From positions 336,681 through 400,680 of the forward strand of contig JAWKOD010000004.1 of the NCBI GenBank assembly GCA_041391385.1: a stretch of DNA of 64,000 nucleotides, in the 5' to 3' direction. The notes beneath the pieces are model-generated. The model worked only from the letters and a program-made list of their open reading frames with translations. It made no database searches and was not told the origin of the DNA. Below, one piece after another: positions 1-8,506 of this stretch. The DNA comes from CANIGN01 sp041391385 (GTDB lineage Bacteria > Bdellovibrionota > UBA2428). The stretch's first letter is position 1. Each line of letters begins with the position of its first letter. The position numbers and the translations under genes were made by a program.

Positions 1-452
1 AGTGGAGCTTAGAAAATGCGCTTGCATTGATGAAAAATCTTGTCACTGATGGCATAGAGGTTTGGCTACTAGGAGATAAGAATTTTGCCCCCAAGGCCGA
101 TCAGTTAGTAAAGCAACTTGAGTCTCGCCTTGTAAAAAATTATTCAGGCAAAACAGGAATTCAAGAGTGGATTGACCTTATCTCTCAGGCCAGTGTTGTG
201 GTGAGTGGCGATTCAGCAGCTGTCCACGTGGCCTGTGATTTAAATGTTCCCGTTGTGGCTCTTTTTGGCCCTACCGTTGTTGAATTTGGTTTTGCACCTT
301 GGCGAAAAAATGCGCGCGTTTTAGCTCTAGACCTCGAATGTAGGCCTTGTGACATACATGGCCCGCGAAAATGCCCTTTGGGACATCATCGCTGCATGAA
401 AGATATTAAAGACGATACAGTTTACGCAGCCATTCGCGAATTTTTGGTGTAA
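1..452 (+). CDS. Glycosyltransferase family 9 (heptosyltransferase-like), 5' end outside window
   Basis: This is the C-terminal part of a GT9 enzyme of the ADP-heptose:LPS heptosyltransferase type, which adds sugars to the LPS inner core at the cytoplasmic face of the inner membrane. The reading frame is open to the left edge, so the Met at 27 is internal and the true start lies outside the window. The donor-site segment DSAAVHVACDLNVPVVALFG matches the family motif (usually D-S-G-P-M-H-x-A). A Cys-rich tail follows (CRPCDIHGPRKCPLGHHRC), ending with the GHHRCM-x-D-I signature common in heptosyltransferase II. cmk starts 16 bases downstream on the same strand. The family call is firm; the exact sugar specificity is inferred. 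Confidence 0.88.
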   Translation, partial: WSLENALALMKNLVTDGIEVWLLGDKNFAPKADQLVKQLESRLVKNYSGKTGIQEWIDLISQASVVVSGDSAAVHVACDLNVPVVALFGPTVVEFGFAPWRKNARVLALDLECRPCDIHGPRKCPLGHHRCMKDIKDDTVYAAIREFLV

Positions 453-468
453 CTTCATTGGGTAAACT

Positions 469-1239
469 ATGACGGAATCTAATAAATTCACAGGACCGAG
501 CTTAGTGCCTCCTCCTGAAGCTCTTAACTCGAAAAAGCTCCCTATTGTAACGATCGACGGCCCTGCGGGTGCTGGAAAAAGTACCGCTGCTAGATGGTTG
601 GCGTATACCTTGGGGTTTAAACTTATTGATACGGGGGCTCTTTATAGATCTTTGGCCCTTCAAGCTATTGAAAAAGGAATCGGGCTGGATGACGAAGTGA
701 AGCTGGCTGAGCTTTGTTCAAAGCTTAAATTTCAGTTTGGAAATTTAGAACTCCCCCCTCATGGCGATAAAGACGCTATTCCTCAATTAAGAATTTTTTG
801 TAATGAAATTGATGTTACGGAAGGAATTCGTACTCCAGAAATGGGTATGGCTGCTTCGAATGTATCGAAGTTGCCTGCTGTAAGAACCGCACTTCTTCAA
901 GTTCAAAGAGATTTTGGAGTTGAAGGTGGAATTGTGATGGAAGGTCGCGATATCGGAACTGTGATCTTTCCCCAAGCAGATCTTAAGTTCTACTTAGAGG
1001 CTTCTCTCGAGAGTCGCGCCAAGCGTCGTCAGGCAGAATTGCAGCAGGCGGGTGTGGAAATGAGTCTTGAACAGATCATAAAAGAAACGAAGGCTCGTGA
1101 CGAACAAGATATGAACCGGAATATTGCTCCCTTGAAAAAAGCAGATGATGCAATAGCTATTGATTCAACTTCGAAAAGTTTCGAAGAAGTTGTTACGGAT
1201 ATGGCACTTAGGGTACGGAGCTTCTTAAAACACGAATGA
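469..1239 (+). CDS. cmk: Cytidylate kinase
   Basis: Phosphorylates CMP and dCMP with ATP in the cytoplasm, for pyrimidine salvage and nucleotide supply. The protein has 256 residues. The P-loop GPAGAGKST lies near residues 31-39 and is followed by the family hallmark LIDTGALYRSLAL. The CMP-binding region contains EGRDIGTVIFP, and the lid region contains the R-x-x-R-Q-x-E and K-x-R-D-x-x-D-x-N-R segments. The N-terminus carries about 20 extra residues before the usual start, so a later start is possible, but no better Met precedes the P-loop. There is no clear Shine-Dalgarno sequence before 469. The gene overlaps lnt by four bases (ATGA). Confidence 0.96.
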   Translation: MTESNKFTGPSLVPPPEALNSKKLPIVTIDGPAGAGKSTAARWLAYTLGFKLIDTGALYRSLALQAIEKGIGLDDEVKLAELCSKLKFQFGNLELPPHGDKDAIPQLRIFCNEIDVTEGIRTPEMGMAASNVSKLPAVRTALLQVQRDFGVEGGIVMEGRDIGTVIFPQADLKFYLEASLESRAKRRQAELQQAGVEMSLEQIIKETKARDEQDMNRNIAPLKKADDAIAIDSTSKSFEEVVTDMALRVRSFLKHE

Positions 1240-2762
1240 AGCTCCTACAGAAGATTTTCTCTCAAGAAGTTTTATTGAGCACTATTTTTGGGGTGCTTTA
1301 TGTAATGTCCTATCCTCCCGTTGGTTTTTGGCCTTTAAGTATTGTGGCTTATGGCTTGTTTACGTGGTTCTTATTTGAGCGAAGCTCTGAATCTAAAAAA
1401 AACTTTTGGTACTTTTTTAAAAGTATTTTTGTTTTTTCTATGGCAACGCGCCTTTCTGGTTTGTACTGGATCCCTCATACGCTTGTAGAGTTTTCGGACT
1501 TTCATATCTTAGTTGCGTGGGTGATGGGAATTTTAGCTTTTGTCCTTATGAGTCTGAGTGGTTCAGTGGTGGCGGGATTGTTGGGGCCACAGGTTTTTAA
1601 AGTTAAGAAAAATGCTTTAAGAGTTTTGGCTATTTTTATTTTTTGGATCGTTTGGGATTACTGTGATTATCGCTTTTTCCCTTGGGAGCCTGTGCAGAGT
1701 TTTGGTGGCCAGAAACAACTCTTGGCGAGTGCGGGCGTGTTTGGAACCTTGGGCTGGAACCTTATTTTTTATGGGCTCATTTCAAGCCTTCATTTTGCGT
1801 GGACAAATAAAATCACAAAACGCGTTGGTGCGTGGAGTGTTGCTTGGGTTTTGATGCTTTGTTTGGGAGCTTTTTTAGGTCAAAAACAAATTGAGAGTCT
1901 TCAGCAAAAATACTCTTCACGTCAAAAAGTAGCTTTGCTCCAGGGGGCTGTGGGTAATTTTGAGAAAAAACTACAGACTCGAGATGGCGCTCCGACAAAT
2001 GAAAACGTGTTGAGAATTTATCGAGATCTTATTGAAAAGCTCGCTGTTAAGCAGAAAAGCGAAAGTCTGGGAGAAGTTTTTGTCTTTTGGCCCGAGACTT
2101 CTTTTCCAGGGTTTCCTTTAAATGATTCTTCACTTTCTGAACTTCTATCTTCATGGGCAAAAATCACCGGTGGTTTTCATATGATTGGAGCATATGAAGA
2201 GGACTCGGTAGACGAGGGGACTAAGTCTACTATGTATCAGTACAACGTGGTGGCTGCTTATTCTTCAAGTGGAGAGTTTAGAGGACACTATAGAAAAGTA
2301 GTTCGTATGCCTTTTGGGGAATACGTTCCAGGAGATCAGTATTTTCCGTGGATCTATGAGACTTTTCCTTTTTTGAATAATTTTGGAAAAGGCGCAAGGC
2401 ATGTGCCCTTGCCTCATGATAATCCTCAAGGACCTGTATTTTTGCCCTTTATTTGTTTTGAAACTCTCGACGAAGCATACGTTAAAGAGGCTGTCCGCTC
2501 AGCCAAGGAGCAGTTCCCTGGAAGAGATATTATTCTCGTGAATCCCACCAACGATTCGTGGTTTGGCGAAGGTGCCGAGCTTTTTTTACATTCACATTTA
2601 GCCATATGGCAGGCCGCTCGCGAGGGGCTTCCCTTTATTCGTCCTACGAATACGGGAATCTCAATGGTAGTTGCCCCGTGGGGCGAAATACTCGCTCGTG
2701 GTCGCGTGGGTGTAGAGACGATGGTCTTTACCGAAGTTCCCGTAACGAAAGCTATTCATTAA
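1236..2762 (+). CDS. lnt: Apolipoprotein N-acyltransferase
   Basis: Inner-membrane enzyme that adds the third acyl chain to the N-terminal Cys of lipoproteins, the last step of lipoprotein maturation. The length of 508 residues is normal. The N-terminal ~200 residues are a multi-spanning membrane domain. The nitrilase-like domain that follows shows the Glu-Lys-Cys triad in context: FWPETSFPG (Glu), YRKVVRMPFGEYVPG (Lys) and PFICFETL (Cys). The start overlaps the cmk stop, which indicates translational coupling. A full Lnt agrees with the many lipobox proteins in the window and with a Gram-negative envelope. Confidence 0.96.
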   Translation: MKLLQKIFSQEVLLSTIFGVLYVMSYPPVGFWPLSIVAYGLFTWFLFERSSESKKNFWYFFKSIFVFSMATRLSGLYWIPHTLVEFSDFHILVAWVMGILAFVLMSLSGSVVAGLLGPQVFKVKKNALRVLAIFIFWIVWDYCDYRFFPWEPVQSFGGQKQLLASAGVFGTLGWNLIFYGLISSLHFAWTNKITKRVGAWSVAWVLMLCLGAFLGQKQIESLQQKYSSRQKVALLQGAVGNFEKKLQTRDGAPTNENVLRIYRDLIEKLAVKQKSESLGEVFVFWPETSFPGFPLNDSSLSELLSSWAKITGGFHMIGAYEEDSVDEGTKSTMYQYNVVAAYSSSGEFRGHYRKVVRMPFGEYVPGDQYFPWIYETFPFLNNFGKGARHVPLPHDNPQGPVFLPFICFETLDEAYVKEAVRSAKEQFPGRDIILVNPTNDSWFGEGAELFLHSHLAIWQAAREGLPFIRPTNTGISMVVAPWGEILARGRVGVETMVFTEVPVTKAIH

Positions 2763-2894
2763 GTTCAGTACTTTACACATACTTTCATGCTTCTAGTGAC
2801 ATGAGAACTGTAGGGGAACAATTTCAAGTAGCAAAAGTTGCTCATACTTCTGACTCACCTTATATTTGTGCGACTTAAAGGAGATGGTGCATAC

Positions 2895-3419
2895 ATGACA
2901 AATCGTTACTGGGTTTTAGGAATCACTTTTATTTCTATCTTTTCTTTGGATGTAGCGTATGCAAGGAGTAAGCAGCTATCACTTGTTACATGTAAAAATG
3001 CAGACAGAGGAAGGGAGTATAGTCTTTATTGTGCTCAAGATTACTCCTCTTCGTTGGGTGAATTTATTGGAACCTATTCTTGCCAAATTGAAGGCAACGC
3101 TGCCATTGGTGAGGAGGGAACAAATGTTTCAACGACCTATACAAACCTTACAAGCGTGAGTGTTGATGGAAGTTCCTTTGGGTCATTACAAAACTCTGAA
3201 GTTGATAACACGTTATATCTTCTTCGTAGTTTGATGGTGGACAAGGAATCTCAGACCATTTCGGGCACAGGTCGTCAGCAAATAGAAGAGTCTGTGAGTG
3301 AAGCAAAGGTAACTTTAACATTGAATTACTCAAGTCCCGCAACTCCTGAGAAAAAAGAGCATTTTGTAGTCGAAGGGAATAGGGCAGCAATTCCTTTAGA
3401 GTGTAACTACCTAGAGTAG
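2895..3419 (+). CDS. Secreted protein of unknown function
   Basis: I do not recognise a family. The start at 2895 is chosen because AAGGAG lies at 2878-2883 and the protein then begins directly with a signal peptide (MTNRYWVLGITFISIFSL, likely cleavage after VAYA). The mature part is about 150 residues, rich in Ser and Thr, with several Cys (for example LVTCKNAD, LYCAQD, YSCQIEG, LECNYLE) that could form disulfides in the periplasm. The alternating polar/hydrophobic pattern suggests a beta-rich fold. Its last 13 bases overlap the convergent gene at 3407-3988. Confidence 0.7.
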   Translation: MTNRYWVLGITFISIFSLDVAYARSKQLSLVTCKNADRGREYSLYCAQDYSSSLGEFIGTYSCQIEGNAAIGEEGTNVSTTYTNLTSVSVDGSSFGSLQNSEVDNTLYLLRSLMVDKESQTISGTGRQQIEESVSEAKVTLTLNYSSPATPEKKEHFVVEGNRAAIPLECNYLE

Positions 3420-3988
3420 TGTCGCAGCTTAATTTTGTACTCAACAAGATAATCCTTGTTTTCGCATTCTCTGTTTCTACTTTTTTCAACTTCTTGGTTG
3501 CTACGACGGCGACAACTTAATTCAAGAGCAAAGCGGTTGTTGACACTTAGCCACTCAGAAAATTCACTTCCTTCGGTGATTAAAGAGACGATTCTTTGAG
3601 CGTCGTAACACGTGTCCGTGCACGTTGAACGTAGTGGAAGATAACCTAATTTTGAATATTTTTGAACTAAAGTTTCTTCGCTCCAAGTGGAGCGTAACTG
3701 AGAGTTGAGTTTCCACTGATTTTTTTTACAATTTACTCGCGTCCTTTCGTTTAACTCGTTTGTTTCTCTTGCACATGCAAAAAGGTTGATGTCGACAGGG
3801 TCGGCATCGCGCGCCTCGAGTTGACTTCGAGCACGGATACATGAGTCTTTGCTGTCGTAGCAAAGTGCTCTCATGGGCAAAATCATGACTGCATTCGCAA
3901 GAGATGTGATTTGCATAAGAATAACAAAAAGAAGGGTTGGGATAATTTTATATTTTTGCACCGAAGCCTGATTTAGCACAACTCGCAT
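3407..3988 (-). CDS. Secreted Cys-rich protein of unknown function
   Basis: Unrecognised protein of 193 residues. A hydrophobic stretch (IIPTLLFVILMQITSLANA) near residues 14-32 reads as a signal peptide with an AXA-type cleavage site, preceded by an unusually long N-region of about 13 residues. The mature part holds about ten Cys, mostly in charged helical-looking context (for example RALCYDSKDSCIRAR, STCTDTCYDAQR), so disulfide bonding in the periplasm is likely. No Shine-Dalgarno sequence is visible before the ATG at 3988. It converges on and overlaps the 2895-3419 gene. Confidence 0.6.
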   Translation of the reverse strand: MRVVLNQASVQKYKIIPTLLFVILMQITSLANAVMILPMRALCYDSKDSCIRARSQLEARDADPVDINLFACARETNELNERTRVNCKKNQWKLNSQLRSTWSEETLVQKYSKLGYLPLRSTCTDTCYDAQRIVSLITEGSEFSEWLSVNNRFALELSCRRRSNQEVEKSRNRECENKDYLVEYKIKLRHYSR

Positions 3989-4038
3989 GAAGTGTAATAT
4001 TTAATATTCTGTCATATGAGTTGGCATTTTAAAGCAAG

Positions 4039-4641
4039 TTAGGGATTGGTGATTTCAACAAGCCTAAAACGTTCAGTTGAAGAGGGGTCAATCGCCATAA
4101 TGCTTTGAATAGCTTGAGGTGGTATCCAATGAGAAGTGTATGTTGTGGCAAGTTGGTGGGGGTCTTTTTTGAGTTGCCCTGTCCATTCTGGATTTATTTG
4201 CACAACAATCATAATGTGTTCTTCTTCTTTGTATTTTCTATTACTCATTTCAATGTTTGCATGGTGAATGGCATCTGGAAGGCTTCCAAAGCTATTTCTG
4301 TTTTGAGTGGAGAGAGTGGGGTTGAGTCCATTTTGTGCGATATCCTGTAATTGAGCTCTTGTAACAACAAGTCCTCGAAAGCGGGTAAGCTCTGGGGCTA
4401 TGAGCGTGCTGGGTGCTTCATAGTTGTAGGCATTTAATCTTGTTTTAGGGGCGGTTTTTCCAAAAAAGGGATTTAAATTCGCAATTAGAGTGAGTGGAGT
4501 TTTTTGTGATTCTGTTGATATACGTTGTTGAATAGCGACGAGGCATTTGTGTAAGCCGAATTTAACTCCACTTATGTTAAGAGCGGACCCAACAGAGACA
4601 ATGCTGAAGTACATAAAAGTGGGGAATAGTTTTGACCACAT
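4039..4641 (-). CDS. Unknown protein with signal peptide, possibly ART-like fold
   Basis: No family recognised with certainty. The start at 4641 is preferred because it gives a compact hydrophobic leader (MWSKLFPTFMYFSIVSVGSA). Frame-open sequence continues upstream to 4704, but that would overlap the preceding gene and add a Lys-rich extension. From about residue 85 the order is T-R-F-R-G-L-V-V-T-R, then D-I-A-Q-N-G-L-N-P, then SFGSLPDAIHHA, then alternating beta strands. This layout (RG, helix, G, then S/T, then an A-helix) resembles ADP-ribosyltransferase-type folds, but I see no decisive catalytic Glu motif. It begins 7 bases after the stop of the transposase-like gene, so the two are probably co-transcribed. 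Confidence 0.5.
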   Translation of the reverse strand: MWSKLFPTFMYFSIVSVGSALNISGVKFGLHKCLVAIQQRISTESQKTPLTLIANLNPFFGKTAPKTRLNAYNYEAPSTLIAPELTRFRGLVVTRAQLQDIAQNGLNPTLSTQNRNSFGSLPDAIHHANIEMSNRKYKEEEHIMIVVQINPEWTGQLKKDPHQLATTYTSHWIPPQAIQSIMAIDPSSTERFRLVEITNP

Positions 4642-4648
4642 ATACAGA

Positions 4649-5350
4649 TTATAAAGTTTCACTAAGTTCTTTTTTGTAACTTGTAGTTTTTTCTCTCCAC
4701 GCACTTTGGCTCAGCCAAAACTGAGGAGTCGCTGTAATGCGCTTCATTTGAGAGATTTCTTCTTCTTTAAAGTCAAAGTCCTCAAAGACCTCATCACTTT
4801 CGAGCAATTTATCCCAAGCTCCAAAAAGTGCGCCTGAGGAATAAGTGTCGGCATATATTTTGCGGCTAAAAAGTTTAGCGGGCGAAAAGAGAACTTCTCT
4901 AATGGCGGCTTTGCTTTCTTCAGCTGAGCTTATGGTTTTCATCTCAAAGCGCCCCAAGAAAACTGCTCCCCGGTGATCAAGGCCTGTGCGCTTAAGGAAA
5001 TCTTTTTTGAGGTAAACGGCCAGAGCCGTGTTGAGGCTCTTGAAACTTTTTTCGAGTTCTTCTTGTTTTTTAACTTCTACAAAAAGAAGTATCTTTGTGG
5101 GTAAAAATGAATAGTGAATGATTCTGAGTCCAAAGCGACGTGCACGTTGACAGGCTTTTTCGAAGACAGATAAGAACTCTGGATTTCGAATATCGCCAAA
5201 AGCACTTCGAATTTTAAGAGTGATAAGCAGGGGCCGTTGTCGGCCCACTCGTGGTCGAGATAAGTGTGAAACCAGGGGCGATGTTTTGGGGCGACCGGCT
5301 CCGGGTCTTGCTCCCCCCCATGTACTTTTGGACTTTATCGACTTAGACAC
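4649..5350 (-). CDS. Y1/REP-associated transposase-like protein lacking the HUH motif
   Basis: Resembles the IS200/REP-associated tyrosine transposase family in layout. A basic N-terminus carries GGARPGAGRPK. It is followed by RQRPLLITLKIR (the usual beta strand 1), a helix around FLSVFEKACQRARRFGLRI, and the position where these enzymes have MPNHVHLL, the His-hydrophobic-His metal site. Here that position reads LPTKILLFVEV, so both metal His residues are absent, while the next segment (LEKSFKSLNTALAVYLKK) keeps the family helix. The protein is full length (233 residues) with no frameshift, which suggests a domesticated DNA- or RNA-binding protein. The GTG start at 5350 has no visible Shine-Dalgarno sequence and is uncertain. 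Confidence 0.6.
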   Translation of the reverse strand: MSKSIKSKSTWGGARPGAGRPKTSPLVSHLSRPRVGRQRPLLITLKIRSAFGDIRNPEFLSVFEKACQRARRFGLRIIHYSFLPTKILLFVEVKKQEELEKSFKSLNTALAVYLKKDFLKRTGLDHRGAVFLGRFEMKTISSAEESKAAIREVLFSPAKLFSRKIYADTYSSGALFGAWDKLLESDEVFEDFDFKEEEISQMKRITATPQFWLSQSAWREKTTSYKKELSETL

Positions 5351-5555
5351 AATAAGGATTTTAAGTGACTTTGTTCTCAGTGAGAAGTTAAAGCGTGATT
5401 CTCTTCATTATATTGCGCAACGCGTGACGCCTTACGGAAGCTCGCGTAAGTAATTTAAGAAAAACAAAGAAGCAAAATAGATATAAGAAGTGTTAGGACT
5501 ATTGGAGTTGAGGGCAGGGGTGCCCGTAGGCTTTATGGCCATGGAGGGTGGTGTG

Positions 5556-7004
5556 ATGCAATTTCTTTTAAAATATTTTCCGGGTGTACTTACAGTGTCT
5601 GTGCTGAGTCTAGGAGTAGCTCATGCCAATCAAATTCCAGACGACGTAGAAGACAATATTCTTCCCATAGGAAGGATTCTTAGAGAAGCCCGTGTGAACG
5701 AGGCTAAAAACCCTCTCGATCAACAAGAAGTAGGCTCTGGTCTACAAAATAAATCTTTTCTTACGAATCGAACGAGAGTTTATACGGTATCTCCTTTGGG
5801 GCTCACACAACTTGGATTGAGCAGTAAGGCTCTCGAAAGTGAAAGCACCATAATGGCTCGTGAGATGCAGCTTGAAGCAGATGCCAATGATGGACACGAT
5901 ACAACAGCGTTTGATGAGGTGGGTTCACCTCTCGATGCTCAGCACTTATCTGAGTTTAGGATCTGCCCAGGAACTCGAACAGAACAAGGATTGACTGAGG
6001 CTAATGTCTATTGGATGTCAGTCATGACTTCAATCGCATATCTTAAGTATCCTTTAGCATTCGATCGTCTGAAGTATATGGGTTTTGATCAGATTTATTT
6101 TGTTGAAGGCCCGTCAGATGTAGAGGTTTTTGTTGCGAAGATATTACCCAAGAAAGACGCCAAAGGTAACTACATCAAGGACAGTGGTCTTAGCATTGTT
6201 GCTTTTAGGGGCACGGATAATGCTGAAGATTGGCTTACGAATTTAGACATTACAACTGAGGATATCTCTGAGCATAACGGTGAAGCTTGGTTGCACGAGG
6301 GCTTTGCACTCGCTTTGGACGAGGTTTATGGAGAAATTGTTAAAATACTTGATCTTAAAAACAATCCATCTCCCATAATGCTTACCGGTCACAGCATGGG
6401 TGCTGCACTTGGAACTCAAATGGCTATTCGACTTGTATCGCGTGAGACCACACACGATAAGCCTTTGATTGATCGCTATGATGATCGCCTGCGGGGTGCT
6501 TATTTCTTTGCTGCTCCTCGAGTGGGCAACATTTGGGCGCGCAATATTTTAGATAAATACATGAACCGCACCCGCAATATTGCAGTGAATTTTCACAGCA
6601 ATGCAGATCCAGCACCTAAAACTCCATTTGATTGGATGGGATATAAGCGTGCGGGAGTGCAAGCAGTGATTAAGTTTAATCCCAAGGATCCTGCTGTTTA
6701 TGGCGATCGCAAAACATGGGTTTGTTATGACGATGCTGATTACAGAGGTCCCAGTGGTTTTTCTGTAGATCTTCTTTATTCGTCGCTTGAGGCTCACTAC
6801 TTAAGAAGTTACGTAAAGCATTTTGTACCTTGGAGGGAGCGTTTGGCGAAGACTCACACATGCGAAAACCCAACACTTAAATGGGGACCTCGCTTTGAAA
6901 AAGAAGATCCCGCTGCATATAAACCCTTGAGCACTTCGAGCGCTTTGGGCTTAAACGCGTGTGACTACACTGCTTTTTCCTGGGGTGGAAACGTTCAGCT
7001 TTAA
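5556..7004 (+). CDS. Secreted class 3 lipase (alpha/beta hydrolase)
   Basis: Predicted secreted triacylglycerol lipase or esterase of the lipase class 3 family. The start at 5556 is chosen because a GGAGGGTGG sequence precedes it and the signal peptide (MQFLLKYFPGVLTVSVLSLG, cleavage after AHA) then begins at residue 1. The oxyanion region AFRGTDNAEDW is near residues 216-226. The nucleophile elbow is GHSMG at 278-282, with Ser280. Candidate Asp and His partners are NADPAPKTP and the C-terminal HYLRSYVKH. About 130 residues without a recognised domain precede the lipase fold. A predatory or degradative exoenzyme role is plausible. The stop lies 4 bases from the end of the convergent repeat-protein gene. 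Confidence 0.88.
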   Translation: MQFLLKYFPGVLTVSVLSLGVAHANQIPDDVEDNILPIGRILREARVNEAKNPLDQQEVGSGLQNKSFLTNRTRVYTVSPLGLTQLGLSSKALESESTIMAREMQLEADANDGHDTTAFDEVGSPLDAQHLSEFRICPGTRTEQGLTEANVYWMSVMTSIAYLKYPLAFDRLKYMGFDQIYFVEGPSDVEVFVAKILPKKDAKGNYIKDSGLSIVAFRGTDNAEDWLTNLDITTEDISEHNGEAWLHEGFALALDEVYGEIVKILDLKNNPSPIMLTGHSMGAALGTQMAIRLVSRETTHDKPLIDRYDDRLRGAYFFAAPRVGNIWARNILDKYMNRTRNIAVNFHSNADPAPKTPFDWMGYKRAGVQAVIKFNPKDPAVYGDRKTWVCYDDADYRGPSGFSVDLLYSSLEAHYLRSYVKHFVPWRERLAKTHTCENPTLKWGPRFEKEDPAAYKPLSTSSALGLNACDYTAFSWGGNVQL

Positions 7005-7008
7005 AGGG

Positions 7009-7551
7009 CTAATCGTCTAAATTCGCTACTTCTTCTATTTCGTACGAGTTATAGCCATATCGTACGAGTTTCTTAAATGCATTGAACTCGCGTTCGGTGT
7101 TGATTCTTGAAGCAGCACTGAGCTGCCATTCATAGTGGCTATCTTGGCGAATAATTTGGCAAGCATCATAGGCGATTTTGTTTTTTACATTTTTAAGTGC
7201 TTCAAGTTCCCATTGGTAGTGGGATCGACGAACTATCTTTTTAAAAAGATCGAGCGCGTAGGGGTTATCGACAAGACAGGCAGCTTTGAATTGCCATTCG
7301 TAGTAGCTATCAAATTTACGAGCAATTTTTAGAGCTTCTAAACCGTATGTTGTACAAATTGTACTTGCCCATTTGAGCTCCCAGACAACGGTTGATCCAT
7401 CTGAGACGATGTCTGTGGCTATTTTGGAGTATTTTTTGCAATCATGGTTTGCCATGTTTTCCATATGTTCTTTTAATCCGTCTGCGTGAGACATGCTGAT
7501 GGCAAAAGTTCCCACTAGAATGATCGACAAGGATTTAAATTTTGAATTCAT
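7009..7551 (-). CDS. Secreted protein with about four 29-residue YEWQ repeats
   Basis: Unrecognised protein of 180 residues. The ATG at 7551 follows AAGAGG at normal spacing, while the GTG two codons upstream falls inside that site. A signal peptide (MNSKFKSLSIILVGTFAISM, cleavage after SHA) is followed by a short Cys-containing linker and then about 4.5 tandem repeats of 28-30 residues. Their heads are TVVWELKWA, YYEWQFKAA, HYQWELEAL, HYEWQLSAA and YNSYEIEEV, each followed by a helix ending in A-x-K-x-x-V-R or similar. The pattern suggests a small alpha solenoid. It could be a periplasmic binding scaffold; no function is claimed. Confidence 0.72.
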   Translation of the reverse strand: MNSKFKSLSIILVGTFAISMSHADGLKEHMENMANHDCKKYSKIATDIVSDGSTVVWELKWASTICTTYGLEALKIARKFDSYYEWQFKAACLVDNPYALDLFKKIVRRSHYQWELEALKNVKNKIAYDACQIIRQDSHYEWQLSAASRINTEREFNAFKKLVRYGYNSYEIEEVANLDD

Positions 7552-7557
7552 GTGCAC

Positions 7558-7867
7558 CTCTTGGCACGAAGGTTCTCAAGCGCGGAGGCTTTTGGACACC
7601 TAATAGCCCTTGGCGAGCTGCTCCGCCGAGTTCCGTTAAAAGGCGTCAAGGGTGTTTTGGGCAAGCGCCCGCTACCTTTTTTGCTCTTAACAGGCGTTAA
7701 GTTAAGAGTGGCGCGTATTTGTCTGATTTTTGGGCGCTTTTACGGCTGGATTGTCTAGTTTTTGTACACCTGAGTGTTAGATTATCGTTAAGGGTTGGTT
7801 AAGACCCGCTTTGAAGCCACACAGGGCTGGCACATCCATTGCAACCCTCTACTTGAGGGAATTTGGA
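7558..7867. other. Intergenic region, 310 bp
   Basis: Lies between divergent genes and should hold both promoters. It is GC-richer than usual up to about 7750 and AT-rich after that. An open frame at 7552-7758 on the plus strand lacks a Shine-Dalgarno site and resembles no protein, so I treat it as chance. I cannot fix -35/-10 pairs with confidence. A GAGGGA Shine-Dalgarno site for the lipoprotein lies at 7855-7860. Confidence 0.4.
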
Positions 7868-8392
7868 GTGAAAAAATTAGTATTCGCATTATTACTACTA
7901 TCGACAGCATGTATGCAGTCACGCAAGGGTATTAAAGGCACCGAAGAAGCTTGGGTATGGGGAGCGGTCGATATGTGCGACACCTATCCAGAGTGTGAAT
8001 ACTCTTCTACCTACTTAGTGGGTAACTTACATTTTGATTCCAACATGATGGTCTTTAAAGTTTCGAAGATGCCCAATGATTTGGCTTTTGTGACTTTGGC
8101 TTCAGACGAATCTATTTCTTATCGAATTTTAGCTAAACGCGATGGCGAAGGTAGCTGGCGTCGAATGAACTGGATTTCTACCTATGAAGATCGAAAAATA
8201 GGTCTTACGGAAAACATGGATATTAACGTTAACGACACCATTCGCGTCACGCCACCTGTGGGATACATTGAACAATATAACCGTTGGATCTTGGAGCGAG
8301 TTATTACCAAGGCTGGTAAGTCGCAAGGTTACGGATTGGGAACGCGTCTCTTGGATATTCGAGTGGAATACGCCGAGCTTCAAGATAAGTAA
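7868..8392 (+). CDS. Lipoprotein of unknown function
   Basis: The GTG at 7868 is preferred over upstream in-frame codons because GAGGGA sits 7 bases before it and the protein then starts with a textbook lipoprotein signal (V/M-KKLVFALLLLSTAC, lipobox LSTAC). The mature protein is about 160 residues, beta-rich, with an early Cys pair (DMCDTYPEC) and no domain I recognise. The residue after the acylated Cys is Met, which under the Asp+2 rule would not retain the protein at the inner membrane, so an outer-membrane location is likely. An inverted repeat follows 37 bases downstream. Confidence 0.75.
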   Translation: MKKLVFALLLLSTACMQSRKGIKGTEEAWVWGAVDMCDTYPECEYSSTYLVGNLHFDSNMMVFKVSKMPNDLAFVTLASDESISYRILAKRDGEGSWRRMNWISTYEDRKIGLTENMDINVNDTIRVTPPVGYIEQYNRWILERVITKAGKSQGYGLGTRLLDIRVEYAELQDK

Positions 8393-8429
8393 TACCGCTA
8401 CTCTTTCACTAAAATTACAAGCCGTTACA

Positions 8430-8458
8430 AGAGTGTTTCAAAATTCTTGAAACACTCT
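8430..8458. terminator. 12-bp inverted repeat, terminator or operator
   Basis: AGAGTGTTTCAA at 8430-8441 is exactly complementary to TTGAAACACTCT at 8447-8458, with loop AATTC. The right arm is followed by GTTTC rather than a clean T-run, so it is a weak intrinsic terminator for the lipoprotein gene. Its place 49 bases before the TIGR02147 regulator would also suit an operator. Confidence 0.5.
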
Positions 8459-8506
8459 GTTTCAAATTATCTTGCAGGCCACAACATAGTGCATTAAGTC
8501 TCTTGC

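Noticed and set aside
7552..7758. 68-codon plus-strand frame upstream of the lipoprotein gene
   Set aside because: No ribosome site, begins within the start region of the divergent gene, and the product resembles nothing.
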